NCBI RefSeq assembly: GCF_005298175.1
Contig: NZ_SZYH01000001.1
Span: 3,348,001 to 3,412,000 of the forward strand
Reading direction: 5' to 3'
DNA: 64,000 nucleotides
From: Marinobacter panjinensis
Lineage (GTDB): Bacteria > Pseudomonadota > Gammaproteobacteria > Pseudomonadales > Oleiphilaceae
A program made the position numbers and the translations under genes. Of the stretch, positions 40,272 to 50,061 are shown piece by piece (the first letter of the stretch is position 1; every line of letters starts with the position of its first letter). The notes below the pieces were generated by a model. That model saw only the letters and a program-made list of their open reading frames with translations, was not told the origin of the DNA and did no database searches.

Positions 40272-41876
40272 TCAGCCCAGATGCAACAGCATCGATTGCG
40301 GCGATTCCATGTAGCCTTTCCAGCGATTGCAGAAACGCGCAATGGTGCCACCATCAATGATGCGATGGTCGCCCGCCCAGCTCACGGTCATGATGGCGCG
40401 TTCCACCACCTGGCCGTTGGCGTCGAAGCGCGGCAGTTTCTGGGTCCGGCCCAGGGCCACAATCGCCACTTCCGGTGCATTGATGATGGGCGAGGCATAG
40501 GTGCCGCCCAGCGCACCAATGTTGGAGATGGTGATGGTGCCGCCCTTGAGATCCTCCTGGCTGACACGGCCAGAGCGGGCCGCCTCGGTCAGACGGGCCA
40601 CTTCATCGGCAATGCCCAGCAGGGTCAGGCTCTCAACACCTTTGACATTGGGAACCATCAGCCCGGCCTTGCCGTCCACCGCCATGCCGATATTGCAACT
40701 GGGCAGGTAGTGAATCTCGGTAACGTCGTCGTTAACACGGCTGTTGAGCACCGGGAATTCCTGAACCGCCAGCGCCATGGCTTTCATGACGAATGGCATC
40801 AGTGTCAGCCGTGAGCCCCTGGCTTCGGCTTCCGGTTTGAGCTGCTCCCGCAGTTTCAGCAGGTCAGTAACGTCGATGTCTTCGCTGTAGATGAAGTGGG
40901 GGATGGTGGTTGCCGACTTGACCATGCTGCGGGCCATTGCCGCTTTCATGCCCTTGATCGGTTCGATCCGTACTTCCTGCTCGCGCTTTGGCATCCTGCG
41001 TCCGCTGCCCTGACTTGCTTGCCGCGATTCACCAGTGTCTTCCTGGTGTTGTGCAGGCGCGGTTGGCTTGTCGAGGTGCGCGAGCACATCGGCCTTCAGT
41101 ACCCTGCCATCCTTGCCGGAACCGTCGATATCCGCCAGGTGCAGGTCATGCTCCCGCACCAGGCGGCGCACGGCGGGGCTGGCGGGAATCCGCTGGCGGT
41201 TTCCTGTTGAAACCGGTTTTGCAGTAGCCGGGGCGGATTCCGGTGCTGGTTTTGGTGTAGCTTTTGCCTCGGTGGGCTCGTCACGGTCGCGGGGAATAAA
41301 CGCAAACAGCGGAGAGTGTACCCGGGCCATCTCCTGTTGCTTATGGTAAAGCTTGGTGACGCGGCCAGCCTTGGGCGCGGTAATCTCCACCATGGCCTTG
41401 TCGGTCATGACATCCACTACCGGCTGGTCTTCCTCGATCTCGTCACCTTCAGCCACGCGCCATTCCACTACCTCACACTCGACGATGCCTTCGCCGATAT
41501 CGGGGAGGATAAAGTCTTCGGTTTCATCGTCATTGGCTGTGGTGGTGCCAGAGGTTTCCTGCACAGGCTCTGCTTCCCTGGCGTCAGGTTCGGCTTCTGT
41601 CGTTGGTGTTTGAGGTGCTGTGTCCCGTTCGCTGTCGCCGCCTTCTTCCACCAATTCGAAAAGCGGGGCGTGAACCTTCGCGATGTCGCCTTCCTTATGG
41701 TAGAGGCGCGTTACCCGGCCTTTATAGGGAGCAGGAATTTCCACCAGGGCCTTGTCGGTCATCACCTCGGCCACCGGCTGGTCCTCTTCGATCACGTCCC
41801 CTTCGCTGACCAGCCATTTGACCAGTTCGCACTCCACGATACCTTCGCCGATATCGGGCAGTATAAAATCACTCAT
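40272..41876 (-). CDS. bkdB: Branched-chain 2-oxoacid dehydrogenase E2 (dihydrolipoyl acyltransferase) with two lipoyl domains
   Basis: A 534-residue E2. Two lipoyl domains are present, with lipoylated Lys in EVMTDKALVEIPAP (near residue 42) and DVMTDKAMVEITAP (near 160). A peripheral-subunit-binding segment follows (RIPASPAVRRLVREHDLHLADI, near 230). The C-terminal acyltransferase domain has DHRIIDGGT near residue 505. It transfers the acyl group from E1 to CoA. Two lipoyl domains are more than the usual one for BkdB, while pyruvate E2 enzymes may have several. It is third in the E1alpha-E1beta-E2 operon. Confidence 0.9.
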   Translation of the reverse strand: MSDFILPDIGEGIVECELVKWLVSEGDVIEEDQPVAEVMTDKALVEIPAPYKGRVTRLYHKEGDIAKVHAPLFELVEEGGDSERDTAPQTPTTEAEPDAREAEPVQETSGTTTANDDETEDFILPDIGEGIVECEVVEWRVAEGDEIEEDQPVVDVMTDKAMVEITAPKAGRVTKLYHKQQEMARVHSPLFAFIPRDRDEPTEAKATPKPAPESAPATAKPVSTGNRQRIPASPAVRRLVREHDLHLADIDGSGKDGRVLKADVLAHLDKPTAPAQHQEDTGESRQASQGSGRRMPKREQEVRIEPIKGMKAAMARSMVKSATTIPHFIYSEDIDVTDLLKLREQLKPEAEARGSRLTLMPFVMKAMALAVQEFPVLNSRVNDDVTEIHYLPSCNIGMAVDGKAGLMVPNVKGVESLTLLGIADEVARLTEAARSGRVSQEDLKGGTITISNIGALGGTYASPIINAPEVAIVALGRTQKLPRFDANGQVVERAIMTVSWAGDHRIIDGGTIARFCNRWKGYMESPQSMLLHLG

Positions 41877-41902
41877 GATTGCTCTCCTGTCCTGATATCA
41901 AC

Positions 41903-42880
41903 CTAGAATTCCACGCTCGACCTGATGGCCTCATAGACCTTCAGGTGATTGGGCAGATGCTCTTTTTCCAGCACCAGCGGGAAAGGTGTGTCCATCCCGG
42001 TCACCCGAGCGATCGGGGATTCCAGGTACAGGAAGCAACGCTCCTGTATCGTCGCCGCGATTTCGCCGGCGAAACCGCCGGTCAACGGGGCTTCGTGGGT
42101 AACCACCAAGCGTCCGGTCTTGAACACCGAGTTGGCGACGGTTTCCACATCCCACGGCAGGATGGTTCTCAGGTCGATGACTTCACAGGAAATGCCTTCT
42201 TTCTCCGCCATTTCGACGGCGTGTTCAATCACTTCCATCTGGGCGCCCCAGCCCAGTACGGTGACATCCGTGCCTTCTTTGAGCACTTCGGCTTCACCCA
42301 GAGGCAGCTGATAGTCTTCATCCGGTACGTCGCCGACGGAGGCGCGGTAGAGCCGTTTGGGCTCGAAGAACAGGGTAGGGTTCTTGTCATGGATAGCCGC
42401 CAACAGCAGACCCTTGGCCTGATGCGGGTTCCGGGGAACCACGATCTTGAGGCCCGGGGTATGGGCAAAATAGGCTTCCGGAGACTGCGAATGGTAGAGC
42501 CCGCCGGCAATACCACCGCCGTATGGAGCGCGAATGGTGAGCCCGCCCACATTGAACAGGTTGCCGGAGCGATAACGGAACTTGGCCGATTCGTTCACGA
42601 TCTGGTCAAAGGCCGGGAAGATGTAGTCGGCAAATTGTATCTCGGCGACCGGCACGGAGCCCTGGGCCGCCAGGCCATTGGCGAAACCGATAATACCTTG
42701 CTCCACCAGCGGCGTATTGAAGCAGCGGGCCTTGCCGTATTTCTGTTGCAGGTTGCTGGTGGCACGGAAAACGCCGCCGAAGATGCCCACGTCCTCACCG
42801 AAACAAAGCACCCGCTCGTCGGCAGCCATGGCAGTATCAAGGGCGTTGTTGATGGCCTGAAGCATATTCATCTGTGTCAT
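41903..42880 (-). CDS. bkdA2: Branched-chain 2-oxoacid dehydrogenase E1 beta subunit
   Basis: A 325-residue transketolase-type subunit. It shows [18 protein letters not shown] near residue 25, [24 protein letters not shown], and a C-terminal [26 protein letters not shown]. It forms the active site with E1alpha and binds thiamine diphosphate. Its start overlaps the E1alpha stop by four bases (ATGA), which fits equal production of the two subunits. Confidence 0.92.
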   Translation of the reverse strand: MTQMNMLQAINNALDTAMAADERVLCFGEDVGIFGGVFRATSNLQQKYGKARCFNTPLVEQGIIGFANGLAAQGSVPVAEIQFADYIFPAFDQIVNESAKFRYRSGNLFNVGGLTIRAPYGGGIAGGLYHSQSPEAYFAHTPGLKIVVPRNPHQAKGLLLAAIHDKNPTLFFEPKRLYRASVGDVPDEDYQLPLGEAEVLKEGTDVTVLGWGAQMEVIEHAVEMAEKEGISCEVIDLRTILPWDVETVANSVFKTGRLVVTHEAPLTGGFAGEIAATIQERCFLYLESPIARVTGMDTPFPLVLEKEHLPNHLKVYEAIRSSVEF

Positions 42881-44079
42881 TTCAGGCCTCCCTCTTTGGC
42901 TGTTCCCTTAGCGTGTTCAGCACTCTTCGGGTACGCGTCCGGGTGACGGCGGATATGCGCCTTGAGTTTATCGAACTGTTCAGCCAGAGCCGGTGGCACC
43001 TCGTCGTAGACATCGCTCACCAGGGTGTCCAGCGCTGGTGGTGGCCGTTTCTGCGCCCGTTTCATGGTCTCGAGAACCTCGCGGCGCATGTTTTCCTGAA
43101 GTTTTTTCTCATCGTCTTCGGTCCACCACTTCTTGCTCTCGAGCCAGAGGCGCATTCGCAGGATCGGGTCTTTCTCGCGCCATACGGCTTCCTCGTCCTT
43201 GCTGCGGTAACCGGACGGGTCATCAGAGGAGGAGTGTGCGGCCAGTCGATAACTCATGGCTTCAATGAGGACCGGGCGATTGTGCTCCACGGCCAGGCTT
43301 CGGGCCGCCTTGGTGGCCTCGTGCATGGCGAGAATATCGTTACCATCGACGCGGATCACGTCCATCTTATAGCCATAGGCCCGGGGTGCGACACCATCAG
43401 CGGCAAACTGCTCGGCGGCTGGCGTGGAAATGGCGTAGCCGTTGTTGCGGCACAGGAAGATCACTGGCACCCGGTGGACAGCGGCCATGTTAAGGGCGGC
43501 GTGGAAGTCACCCTCCGAGGCGGCGCCTTCCCCGAAATAGGTAATGGTGCAGTGGCCTTCGCCCCTGAGCTTCTGACCGTAGGCGTAACCGGTGGCCTGG
43601 GGGATCTGCGTAGCCAGGGGCGATGAGATGGTCATGTAGTTCAGCTCGGCCGAACCATAGTGAACCGGCATCTGGCGGCCCTTGCCGTAATCCAGTTCGT
43701 TGCCGAACAGCTGGTTCATGAACTCATCGATGGTGAAACCGCGATAGACCAGGGAACCCTGTTCCCGGTATTGCGCCATGATCATGTCGGCGTCGTCCAG
43801 GGCGGCGGTACTGCCGATCACGGCGGCTTCCTCGCCGGTGCACTGCATGTAGAAACTCAGGCGGCCCTGACGCTGGGCTGCAAGCATGCGTTCATCGAGA
43901 ATACGGGTGGTAACCATCGCGCGGTAAATGCGAAGGGCTTTTTCTTTACTGATATCAGGGGCCTTGGCGCCCTTGTAGAGCGAGCCGTCCTGCTTGAGTA
44001 ATTTGAAGGTGGGAATCCGGAATTCCGCACCGTCGGTAAAAACCGGGGAATAAGCAACTTTGGCTTTTGTTGTTGTCAT
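42877..44079 (-). CDS. bkdA1: Branched-chain 2-oxoacid dehydrogenase E1 alpha subunit
   Basis: A 400-residue subunit with the thiamine diphosphate motif [19 protein letters not shown] and NNGYAIST, and the phosphorylation-loop-like [16 protein letters not shown] near residue 300. It catalyses oxidative decarboxylation of branched-chain 2-oxo acids. The start at 44079 has AGAGGAT in front; the longer frame would cover the promoter. It heads the bkdA1-bkdA2-bkdB operon. No dihydrolipoamide dehydrogenase (E3) gene is adjacent, so that subunit is supplied from elsewhere. Confidence 0.92.
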   Translation of the reverse strand: MTTTKAKVAYSPVFTDGAEFRIPTFKLLKQDGSLYKGAKAPDISKEKALRIYRAMVTTRILDERMLAAQRQGRLSFYMQCTGEEAAVIGSTAALDDADMIMAQYREQGSLVYRGFTIDEFMNQLFGNELDYGKGRQMPVHYGSAELNYMTISSPLATQIPQATGYAYGQKLRGEGHCTITYFGEGAASEGDFHAALNMAAVHRVPVIFLCRNNGYAISTPAAEQFAADGVAPRAYGYKMDVIRVDGNDILAMHEATKAARSLAVEHNRPVLIEAMSYRLAAHSSSDDPSGYRSKDEEAVWREKDPILRMRLWLESKKWWTEDDEKKLQENMRREVLETMKRAQKRPPPALDTLVSDVYDEVPPALAEQFDKLKAHIRRHPDAYPKSAEHAKGTAKEGGLK

Positions 44080-44197
44080 AATCCTCTTCCTGGGGTGGTG
44101 GCCTGAGGAACAAAACACCCCTTGTGAGGGTGTCGATGTTTTTTTGAGTATAGCCAACCTGAAAGAACCTGGTGCGGCTCCGGTCAAAATCGGCTAA

Positions 44198-44217
44198 AGT
44201 TTACCTTAACGTAAACT
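44198..44217. promoter_or_regulatory. Inverted repeat upstream of bkd operon, LiuR-like operator
   Basis: AGTTTAC (44198-44204) and GTAAACT (44211-44217) form a perfect 7-6-7 inverted repeat 119 bases before the E1alpha start. The sequence resembles the sites of LiuR, a MerR-type regulator of branched-chain amino acid breakdown in gammaproteobacteria. The regulator gene is not in the window. Confidence 0.55.
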
Positions 44218-44251
44218 GCTCTGTTCTGGTAGACCCGGAAGGCCGATTTTT

Positions 44252-44794
44252 TCAGGCGGGGTAGAGAGACTCGGGAGTCAGGCTGACGAGGGTTTCCTCA
44301 TTGCCGATATTCACGGTGCCGTCCTGGATGGTGCACTGCAGGTTCATGCCGCGCTCAGACAGGGCGGCGAGTGGCTCGGTGGCTTCCGGCGGCAGATTGA
44401 TGATGGTGAGGTTGTTGAAGCGAGTCAGTTTGCCCTGGTGTTTTTCCCACCACAGGGGCACGGCGCGGCCGCCGTAGGTGTACAGAATCACCTGATCGGA
44501 GCGGTTGCAGGCTTTGCGAAGGCGGCTTTCATCCGGCAGGCCAAGCTCGATCCAGAGCTCGATCTCGTCGCTCAGGCTTTTCTGCCACAGGTCCGGTTCG
44601 TCGTCCGTGCTGATACCCTTGGTAAATTCCAGGCTGTCACTGGCGTTCAGTATGAAGGCCAGCAGGCGTATCATCATGCGCTCGTCGGTCTCCGATGGAT
44701 GGCGGGCGATGGTGAGGTGGTGGTCAGCGTAGTAGTGCCTGTCCATGTCGGCGATGTTCAGTGTCGCCTTGAAGATGGTTGCCTTGAGCGCCAT
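44252..44794 (-). CDS. yaeQ: YaeQ family protein
   Basis: A 180-residue protein starting MALKATIFKATLNIADMDRHYY, with IARHPSETDERMMIRLLAFIL and QVILYTYGGRAVPLWWEK, all diagnostic of YaeQ. The fold is related to restriction endonuclease-like nucleases, but activity is uncertain. E. coli YaeQ was named as a suppressor of rfaH mutations. It is divergent from lrgA with a 68-base gap and probably has its own promoter there. Confidence 0.92.
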   Translation of the reverse strand: MALKATIFKATLNIADMDRHYYADHHLTIARHPSETDERMMIRLLAFILNASDSLEFTKGISTDDEPDLWQKSLSDEIELWIELGLPDESRLRKACNRSDQVILYTYGGRAVPLWWEKHQGKLTRFNNLTIINLPPEATEPLAALSERGMNLQCTIQDGTVNIGNEETLVSLTPESLYPA

Positions 44795-44862
44795 TGAGCT
44801 TCCTGCATTGGTGTGGCCAGGGTGCTAGTGTAAATCAAATATACAGTAGAGAAGCAACAGCC

Positions 44863-45222
44863 ATGTCGATGTTGTACGGTTTTCTGGTTTTGACGGTGTT
44901 CTTTATTGCCGGTGAGGTCCTCAGGGTGCTGCTGGCTTTACCGGTCAGTGGTGGCGTTATCGGAATGATCCTGCTCACCCTGTTGCTGATGATCAAGGGT
45001 TCCATCAGTGACAGTCTTGCCGGGGCCAGTCAGGCACTGATTTCGGTGCTGGTGTTGCTGATTATGCCCGGGGTAGTGGGTGTGTTTTTTGTGGCCGACG
45101 AGTTTGCGGGGCAATGGTTGGCCATTGGGGTCGCGCTGGCCGCGGGCACCCTGCTGAGCGTACTCACGACGCTATGGCTGATGCAGCGTTTCAGTGGCCC
45201 AGAGGCTGGCGGCCATGAGTGA
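44863..45222 (+). CDS. lrgA: LrgA/CidA-family holin-like membrane protein
   Basis: A 119-residue protein with four predicted membrane segments, including LLALPVSGGVIGMILLTLLLMI and LIMPGVVGVFFVADEF, the conserved CidA/LrgA core. Members modulate murein hydrolase export or pyruvate transport. The start at 44863 (ATG followed by SMLYGFLVL) is preferred over a longer frame. It overlaps lrgB by eight bases. Confidence 0.9.
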   Translation: MSMLYGFLVLTVFFIAGEVLRVLLALPVSGGVIGMILLTLLLMIKGSISDSLAGASQALISVLVLLIMPGVVGVFFVADEFAGQWLAIGVALAAGTLLSVLTTLWLMQRFSGPEAGGHE

Positions 45223-45946
45223 ATTGTCCGCCCGCTTTCAGGAATTGCTGGCCCTGTTGTCTACCAGTCCGGCGCTGGCGATCGTGCTGACGCTAGGGGC
45301 ATTTTTTGCCGGTAACCGCATTTTCAGGCTATTCAACCAACCGGTGTGGCTGCCGCCAATCCTGATCTCAGCCATGCTGGTCAGCGGGATGATCGCGATT
45401 CTGACGATGGATTACGCAGAATATCGCGAAGGCTCGCAATGGTTAACGGTCCTGCTGGGACCGGCCACGGTGGCGCTGGGTGTGCCACTGTACCAGCAGA
45501 TGCATCATATCCGGGCGTTGTGGCGCCCCATCCTGTTCACCCTGCCAGTGGCGGCCACGATGGCCGCGGTGTATGCCGTGGTGATCGCCGCCTCGCTGGG
45601 CGCTTCGGAGGAAGTGCTGGCGTCGCTGGCGCCGAAGTCGGTGACGGCACCCATTGCCATTGGCATCACCGAGCAGTTGGGTGGCTCTGTGTCCCTGATG
45701 ATGGGCGGGCTGCTGATTACCGGTATGCTGGCTACGCTGTTTGTGGACCTGGTCGCCCGCTGGCTCTCCATTACTGACCACCGCATCCTCGGTTTTGCAT
45801 TGGGACTGAACGGTCATGCCCTCGGTACGGCAAGGGCGTTCGAAATAGGCCCCACCGCAGGGGCCTTTGCTTCACTGGGGATGGGTCTGACGGGCATCTT
45901 TACCGCCCTGATCCTGCCGCTGACATTCCGGCTTACGGGCATTTGA
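45215..45946 (+). CDS. lrgB: LrgB-family membrane protein
   Basis: A 243-residue polytopic membrane protein. It contains GPATVALGVPLYQQMHHIR and APKSVTAPIAIGITEQLGG, the typical LrgB signatures, and ends with LGLNGHALGTARAFEIGP. It works with LrgA as a two-component membrane system, suggested to form a pyruvate or holin-like channel. The start at 45215 overlaps the lrgA stop. Confidence 0.92.
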   Translation: MSELSARFQELLALLSTSPALAIVLTLGAFFAGNRIFRLFNQPVWLPPILISAMLVSGMIAILTMDYAEYREGSQWLTVLLGPATVALGVPLYQQMHHIRALWRPILFTLPVAATMAAVYAVVIAASLGASEEVLASLAPKSVTAPIAIGITEQLGGSVSLMMGGLLITGMLATLFVDLVARWLSITDHRILGFALGLNGHALGTARAFEIGPTAGAFASLGMGLTGIFTALILPLTFRLTGI

Positions 45947-46003
45947 GGCGTACTGATACATTTAATTGCACAAAAAACGCACGCAGAGCTTGCAAAGCCG
46001 CAT

Positions 46004-46024
46004 GCAAATGACAATAATTATCAG
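46004..46024. promoter_or_regulatory. Fur box upstream of bfd
   Basis: The segment containing AATGACAATAATTATCAG resembles the Fur consensus of GATAAT repeats, located 30 bases before the bfd start. Iron repression of bfd is well known in other bacteria. Confidence 0.65.
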
Positions 46025-46054
46025 TACCTTTCATCGGCCCCGTGAGTAACCCCT

Positions 46055-46261
46055 ATGTACGTTTGCCTTTGCCATGGTGTAACAGACCGAGAAATCCGTG
46101 AAGCTGCCGACAACGGCATCAGTTCCATGCGTCAGCTTGGCCGGGAACTGGGCGTCGGAACCCAGTGTGGCCGCTGCGCCTGCACCGCCCGGGAAATTCT
46201 CCGTGAGAGTCGCGCACCGGATTATCTGGCCATGGCAAACATGCTCGCCCAGCCAGCCTGA
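46055..46261 (+). CDS. bfd: Bacterioferritin-associated ferredoxin
   Basis: A 68-residue [2Fe-2S] ferredoxin. The four cysteines have the Bfd spacing (MYVCLCHGVTDREI and GTQCGRCACTAREIL). It donates electrons to the haem of bacterioferritin to release stored iron. It is encoded 99 bases upstream of the bacterioferritin gene and has a Fur-like site in its promoter, so it would rise under iron starvation. Confidence 0.96.
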   Translation: MYVCLCHGVTDREIREAADNGISSMRQLGRELGVGTQCGRCACTAREILRESRAPDYLAMANMLAQPA

Positions 46262-46359
46262 TCGGGCGTTTGCTGCAATCATTTCCTATTTGTGATTTTT
46301 TCTCCCCGGCTGAGGGGCTATCCTTGTAGGGATTGCACACTCACGCACGGAGATCTGTA

Positions 46360-46836
46360 ATGAAGGGCGACAAGAAAGTCATCCAGTTTCTGAATAAAGT
46401 ACTCGCCAACGAGCTCACCGCCATCAACCAGTATTTCCTCCACTCCCGCATGTACAAGGACTGGGGTATCACCAAGCTGGCGGACAAGGAATACGAAGAG
46501 TCCATCGACGAAATGAAGCATGCGGATCAACTGATCGAACGCATCCTGTTTCTGGAAGGGCTGCCGAACCTGCAGGATCTGAACAAGCTGATGATCGGCG
46601 AGAACGTCGAGGAGATGATCTCCTGTGACCTCAAGCTGGAAATGATCGCCCACAAGGATCTCAAGGAAGCCGTCATTTATTGCGAGCAGGTTCAGGATTT
46701 CACCAGCCGCGAACTCTTCCGCAGTATTCTGGACAGCGAGGAAGAGCACATCGACTGGCTCGAAACCCAGCTCGACATGATCGGCAAGATGGGCATTCAG
46801 AACTATATTCAACTTCAGTCTTCCGCAGCGGAGTAA
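46360..46836 (+). CDS. bfr: Bacterioferritin
   Basis: A 158-residue four-helix iron store. Ferroxidase ligands are visible ([49 protein letters not shown]), and Met52 of [14 protein letters not shown] region is the likely haem contact. It oxidises Fe(II) and stores it as ferric mineral in a 24-mer. The start at 46360 has GGAG upstream. It follows bfd, its reductase. Confidence 0.95.
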   Translation: MKGDKKVIQFLNKVLANELTAINQYFLHSRMYKDWGITKLADKEYEESIDEMKHADQLIERILFLEGLPNLQDLNKLMIGENVEEMISCDLKLEMIAHKDLKEAVIYCEQVQDFTSRELFRSILDSEEEHIDWLETQLDMIGKMGIQNYIQLQSSAAE

Positions 46837-46842
46837 GCCACC

Positions 46843-48207
46843 GTGACAATGGACCTGTCCTGCTTTAAAGCCTACGACCTGCGCGGCCGCGTGCCGGACC
46901 AGCTCAACCCGCAACTGGCCGAGCGCATCGGCCGCGCCTACGTGGAAGTGACGGGAGCGAAGCGAGTGATCGTCGGGTACGACATCCGCCTTTCCAGCCC
47001 CGAGATCGCCGACGCCCTGAGTTCCGGCCTGATGGCCGCCGGTGCCGATGTTTTCGATATCGGCCTGTGCGGCACCGAGATGGTCTACTTCGCCACCAGT
47101 CATTACAAAATGGACGGCGGCATCATGGTCACCGCGAGCCACAACCCGCGGGACCACAACGGCATGAAAATGGTGGGTCCGGACTCACGCCCGATCAGCT
47201 CCGACAACGGCCTGAACAACATCCGCGACCGCGTGCCGGAGCCCTTTGCCGACGCGCCGGAGCAGGGCCGCTACGAACCCTGGGAAGTCACCACCGCCTA
47301 CATAGACCACCTGCTGGGCTACGTGGATGCCGGATCACTCAAGCCGAAGACCATCGTGGTCAACGCCGGCAATGGGGGAGCGGGTCTGATTATCGACGAG
47401 CTGGAACAGCACCTGCCGTTTGATTTCGTCAAAGTGCATCACGAGGCCGATGGCCACTTCCCCAACGGCGTACCCAATCCCATCCTGGAAGAAAACCGCG
47501 CCGTTACCTCTGAAGCCGTCATCGAGTACGGCGCCGCCATGGGCATCGCCTGGGATGGCGACTACGACCGCTGCTTCTTCTTCGACGAAAACGGCCGCTT
47601 CATCGAGGGCTACTACATTGTCGGCCTGCTGGCAGACCAGTTCCTCCGCAAAACCGGCGGCGGCAAGGTCATCCACGACCCAAGGCTGACCTGGAACACC
47701 ATCGACCTGGTCAAAGCCGCAGGCGGCGAAGCCATCGAAAGCAAAACCGGCCATGCCTTCATCAAACAACGCATGCGCGACGAAGACGCAGTGTACGGCG
47801 GCGAAATGAGCGCTCACCACTACTTCCGCGACTTCGCCTACTGCGACAGCGGCATGATCCCCTGGCTTCTTGTGGCTGAACGCCTGTGCCAGTCCGGAGA
47901 GACCTTGTCATCCCTCATCGACGCCCGCATCGAAGCCTACCCGGCCAGCGGCGAAATCAACCGCACCATCGCCGACCCGCCAAAGGTTATCGCGGCCATC
48001 GAAGCGAAATACAGTGCGGGTGCCAAAAACGTCTCCCACGTCGACGGCGCCAGCATCGAATTCGACAACTGGCGCTTCAACCTACGGATGTCCAATACCG
48101 AACCGGTGGTTCGCCTGAATGTGGAGTCGAGGGGGGATATTCCGTTGATGAAGGAAAAAACGGCAGAGTTGCTGGCAGAAATGCAAAGGCTAGACGAGGA
48201 AGGCTAA
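46843..48207 (+). CDS. Phosphomannomutase (CpsG/ManB type)
   Basis: A 454-residue alpha-D-phosphohexomutase. The active-site phosphoserine loop is VTASHNPRDHNGMK near residue 98. The metal loop is GIAWDGDYDRCFFF near 240, and the sugar-specificity loop YGGEMSAHHYFRD lies near 320. It interconverts mannose-6-phosphate and mannose-1-phosphate for GDP-mannose. The GTG at 46843 is taken as start because GGAG lies 8 bases away; an ATG at 46849 is the alternative. It ends just before a large inverted repeat. Confidence 0.92.
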   Translation: MTMDLSCFKAYDLRGRVPDQLNPQLAERIGRAYVEVTGAKRVIVGYDIRLSSPEIADALSSGLMAAGADVFDIGLCGTEMVYFATSHYKMDGGIMVTASHNPRDHNGMKMVGPDSRPISSDNGLNNIRDRVPEPFADAPEQGRYEPWEVTTAYIDHLLGYVDAGSLKPKTIVVNAGNGGAGLIIDELEQHLPFDFVKVHHEADGHFPNGVPNPILEENRAVTSEAVIEYGAAMGIAWDGDYDRCFFFDENGRFIEGYYIVGLLADQFLRKTGGGKVIHDPRLTWNTIDLVKAAGGEAIESKTGHAFIKQRMRDEDAVYGGEMSAHHYFRDFAYCDSGMIPWLLVAERLCQSGETLSSLIDARIEAYPASGEINRTIADPPKVIAAIEAKYSAGAKNVSHVDGASIEFDNWRFNLRMSNTEPVVRLNVESRGDIPLMKEKTAELLAEMQRLDEEG

Positions 48208-48222
48208 CCCAGTATTCTGGGG

Positions 48223-48336
48223 CCGGTCGGGACGGATACCCATGTCAGAAATTGTGCGGAGCCATGGATGGCGGAGCTCAAGCGCCACATGGATGTGCTT
48301 GAGCGTGTTTCTGACATGGGTATCCGTCCCGACCGG
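48223..48336. repeat. Perfect 29-bp inverted repeat with nested hairpins (114 bp)
   Basis: Arms 48223-48251 and 48308-48336 are perfectly complementary. The 56-base middle folds into smaller hairpins (GCCATGGATGGC; GCTCAAG...CTTGAGC). It lies between the convergent mutase and pldA genes. No transposase frame is inside. It resembles a REP-type or MITE-like element, or a strong bidirectional transcription stop. Confidence 0.85.
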
Positions 48337-48351
48337 TCTTGCACCAAAAGT

Positions 48352-49524
48352 TCAAAGCCAGTCATTCAGCATAATCCCGATACCAATCCGCTGAATCCGC
48401 TGATTATAATCAATCAGGCTCTCTCCATAGCCATTGTAGTAATGAACAAACCCCTTGATTGTATCCCCCATGGGAAAGCTATAACCCAACTCAACAGACG
48501 TCTTGTTATCCTCTGACCGAAGATTGTTCATCAACTTCAGCGACAGCGTACGGTCCTCCGTCCACTTATAGATGGCCAAATAATTGGCATGTCCCAGATA
48601 GCGCTCAATATCCGGGTTATCGTCCTCGCTGCCATCCTCCGGTAACCGATACCAGGGCTGCAGAATAAACAGCCATCGGTCATAACTGTAAGCCGCTGAG
48701 CCGACAATCCGGTTCCAGCTGCGGGAACGGGGCTCGGACTGCCCATTGGACTCGTGGTTAAGCCCCAGAGTGACACCGTTAAGAGTGCCCGGACCAATAT
48801 CGAAATCCGCCGCATACCGCAGAAAAATTTCCGGTTCGTGGTTCGTTTCCCGGAACGGAGCGGACTCATCCTGGTTATAGACCTGCCAGAACGACTTCTG
48901 AGTGTAGCCAAACCAGAGGGTCGTGCGGCCATCAAGCCAGCCGGTCATTAGTGGCACCTTGAAGCTGATCTGATATTTGGCTTCCTTGTTGTCAATACCA
49001 TAGTCATAGCCGGTACTGCCGAGTCTCGGACTGGTGGGCTCCCGGTTGGCATTCTTCATATAGCTGAAGGGCAGGATATACATTGGCCGATGGCCGATAA
49101 AACTTCCTGAGAACGAGAAAAGAGCCCTTTCTGCCGCCATATAGCGATTCAGTGTGGCCGACATTACGCCGGTATCTTCATCCGTCGATTCCTGCTCTGC
49201 GTTTGCCGCAACTCCCAGTGATGAATCGTCGGTCTCCAGGCTGTCAGCTTCTTGGTACTCCAGGGTCTGGGTGGACTTTTCGATAGTGTCGAGATCCTGA
49301 TCGGAAGCGTCATTGCGGGCTGCGGCAGGGTCATTGATGGCGTCATAGCAGGCAAGCCGCTGTATTCCGTTCTTGATAAGGGCGCACTCCTTCGGGCTGA
49401 CACCCTCGAAATCGCTGTTGCTATCCCGCTCATCCTGCGCAGAGACGACCCCAGGCACAAACAGCCCCACACAAAGCAGAATGAGCGTTCGTCGAATGGT
49501 TCCGGTGCGGGAAATGATTGGCAT
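48352..49524 (-). CDS. pldA: Outer-membrane phospholipase A (OMPLA)
   Basis: A 390-residue protein with a signal peptide ending near GVVSA. The C-terminal 250 residues are the OMPLA barrel. The catalytic segment GLNHESNGQSEPRSRSWNRI contains His, Ser and the following Asn/Gly, as in known enzymes. It hydrolyses phospholipids in the outer membrane when asymmetry is lost. The N-terminal 120 residues are an added, acidic linker not present in E. coli PldA. The start at 49524 has AAGGAC upstream. Confidence 0.9.
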   Translation of the reverse strand: MPIISRTGTIRRTLILLCVGLFVPGVVSAQDERDSNSDFEGVSPKECALIKNGIQRLACYDAINDPAAARNDASDQDLDTIEKSTQTLEYQEADSLETDDSSLGVAANAEQESTDEDTGVMSATLNRYMAAERALFSFSGSFIGHRPMYILPFSYMKNANREPTSPRLGSTGYDYGIDNKEAKYQISFKVPLMTGWLDGRTTLWFGYTQKSFWQVYNQDESAPFRETNHEPEIFLRYAADFDIGPGTLNGVTLGLNHESNGQSEPRSRSWNRIVGSAAYSYDRWLFILQPWYRLPEDGSEDDNPDIERYLGHANYLAIYKWTEDRTLSLKLMNNLRSEDNKTSVELGYSFPMGDTIKGFVHYYNGYGESLIDYNQRIQRIGIGIMLNDWL

Positions 49525-49534
49525 TATGCTGTCC

Positions 49535-49873
49535 TTATGCATTAGAAAGACTGACCCATGTGTTGGCAATGCCGTAGGCCCAGACACCCAGCAACGTTAA
49601 CACGAGCAGTGAAAAAACAATCTTGTGCCGGGTTCTGCGCTCCGCAGCTGCAGCCACCACCCAGCGTAAATACATCAGGCCGATAAAGCAGATAAACACG
49701 ACCAGACTTGCAGCGGCAGGGATCAACAGCCAGCCGGGGCTGAGCTCGGCCCCGCTCTCGGTGCGGCTGGAAAACCAGCCCATGGACGCCAGCAATACGG
49801 CAAGCGCTGTGAACTCTGTGATCAGCAGCGGTTTGCGCCAGGAATGGGGGTGCGATTGGTTCGCATCAGGCAT
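49535..49873 (-). CDS. Small membrane protein of unknown function
   Basis: A 112-residue protein with three predicted membrane segments (TEFTALAVLLASMGWF, WLLIPAAASLVVFICFIGLMYLRW, KIVFSLLVLTLLGVWAYGIA). No family recognised. It precedes pldA by ten bases on the same strand and is likely co-transcribed with it. Confidence 0.7.
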   Translation of the reverse strand: MPDANQSHPHSWRKPLLITEFTALAVLLASMGWFSSRTESGAELSPGWLLIPAAASLVVFICFIGLMYLRWVVAAAAERRTRHKIVFSLLVLTLLGVWAYGIANTWVSLSNA

Positions 49874-50061
49874 AAATTCCGACCTTCGGACTCTGTTTTG
49901 TGTATGGTACCCGGAATAAGCGGGCAGGGCCTTGTGACTTACGAAATGGCAACGAATCCGGTGGAAAAGGTACGTTCATTTTGCACTTTGGTTTTTTTGC
50001 CCCGCCGCAATCGCTATAATGCGACAACTGATTATTATAACGCCCAATTGCGAGGTGCATT

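Noticed and set aside
48223..48336. Inverted repeat considered as an insertion sequence
   Set aside because: The 56-base middle has no room for a transposase and no reading frame.
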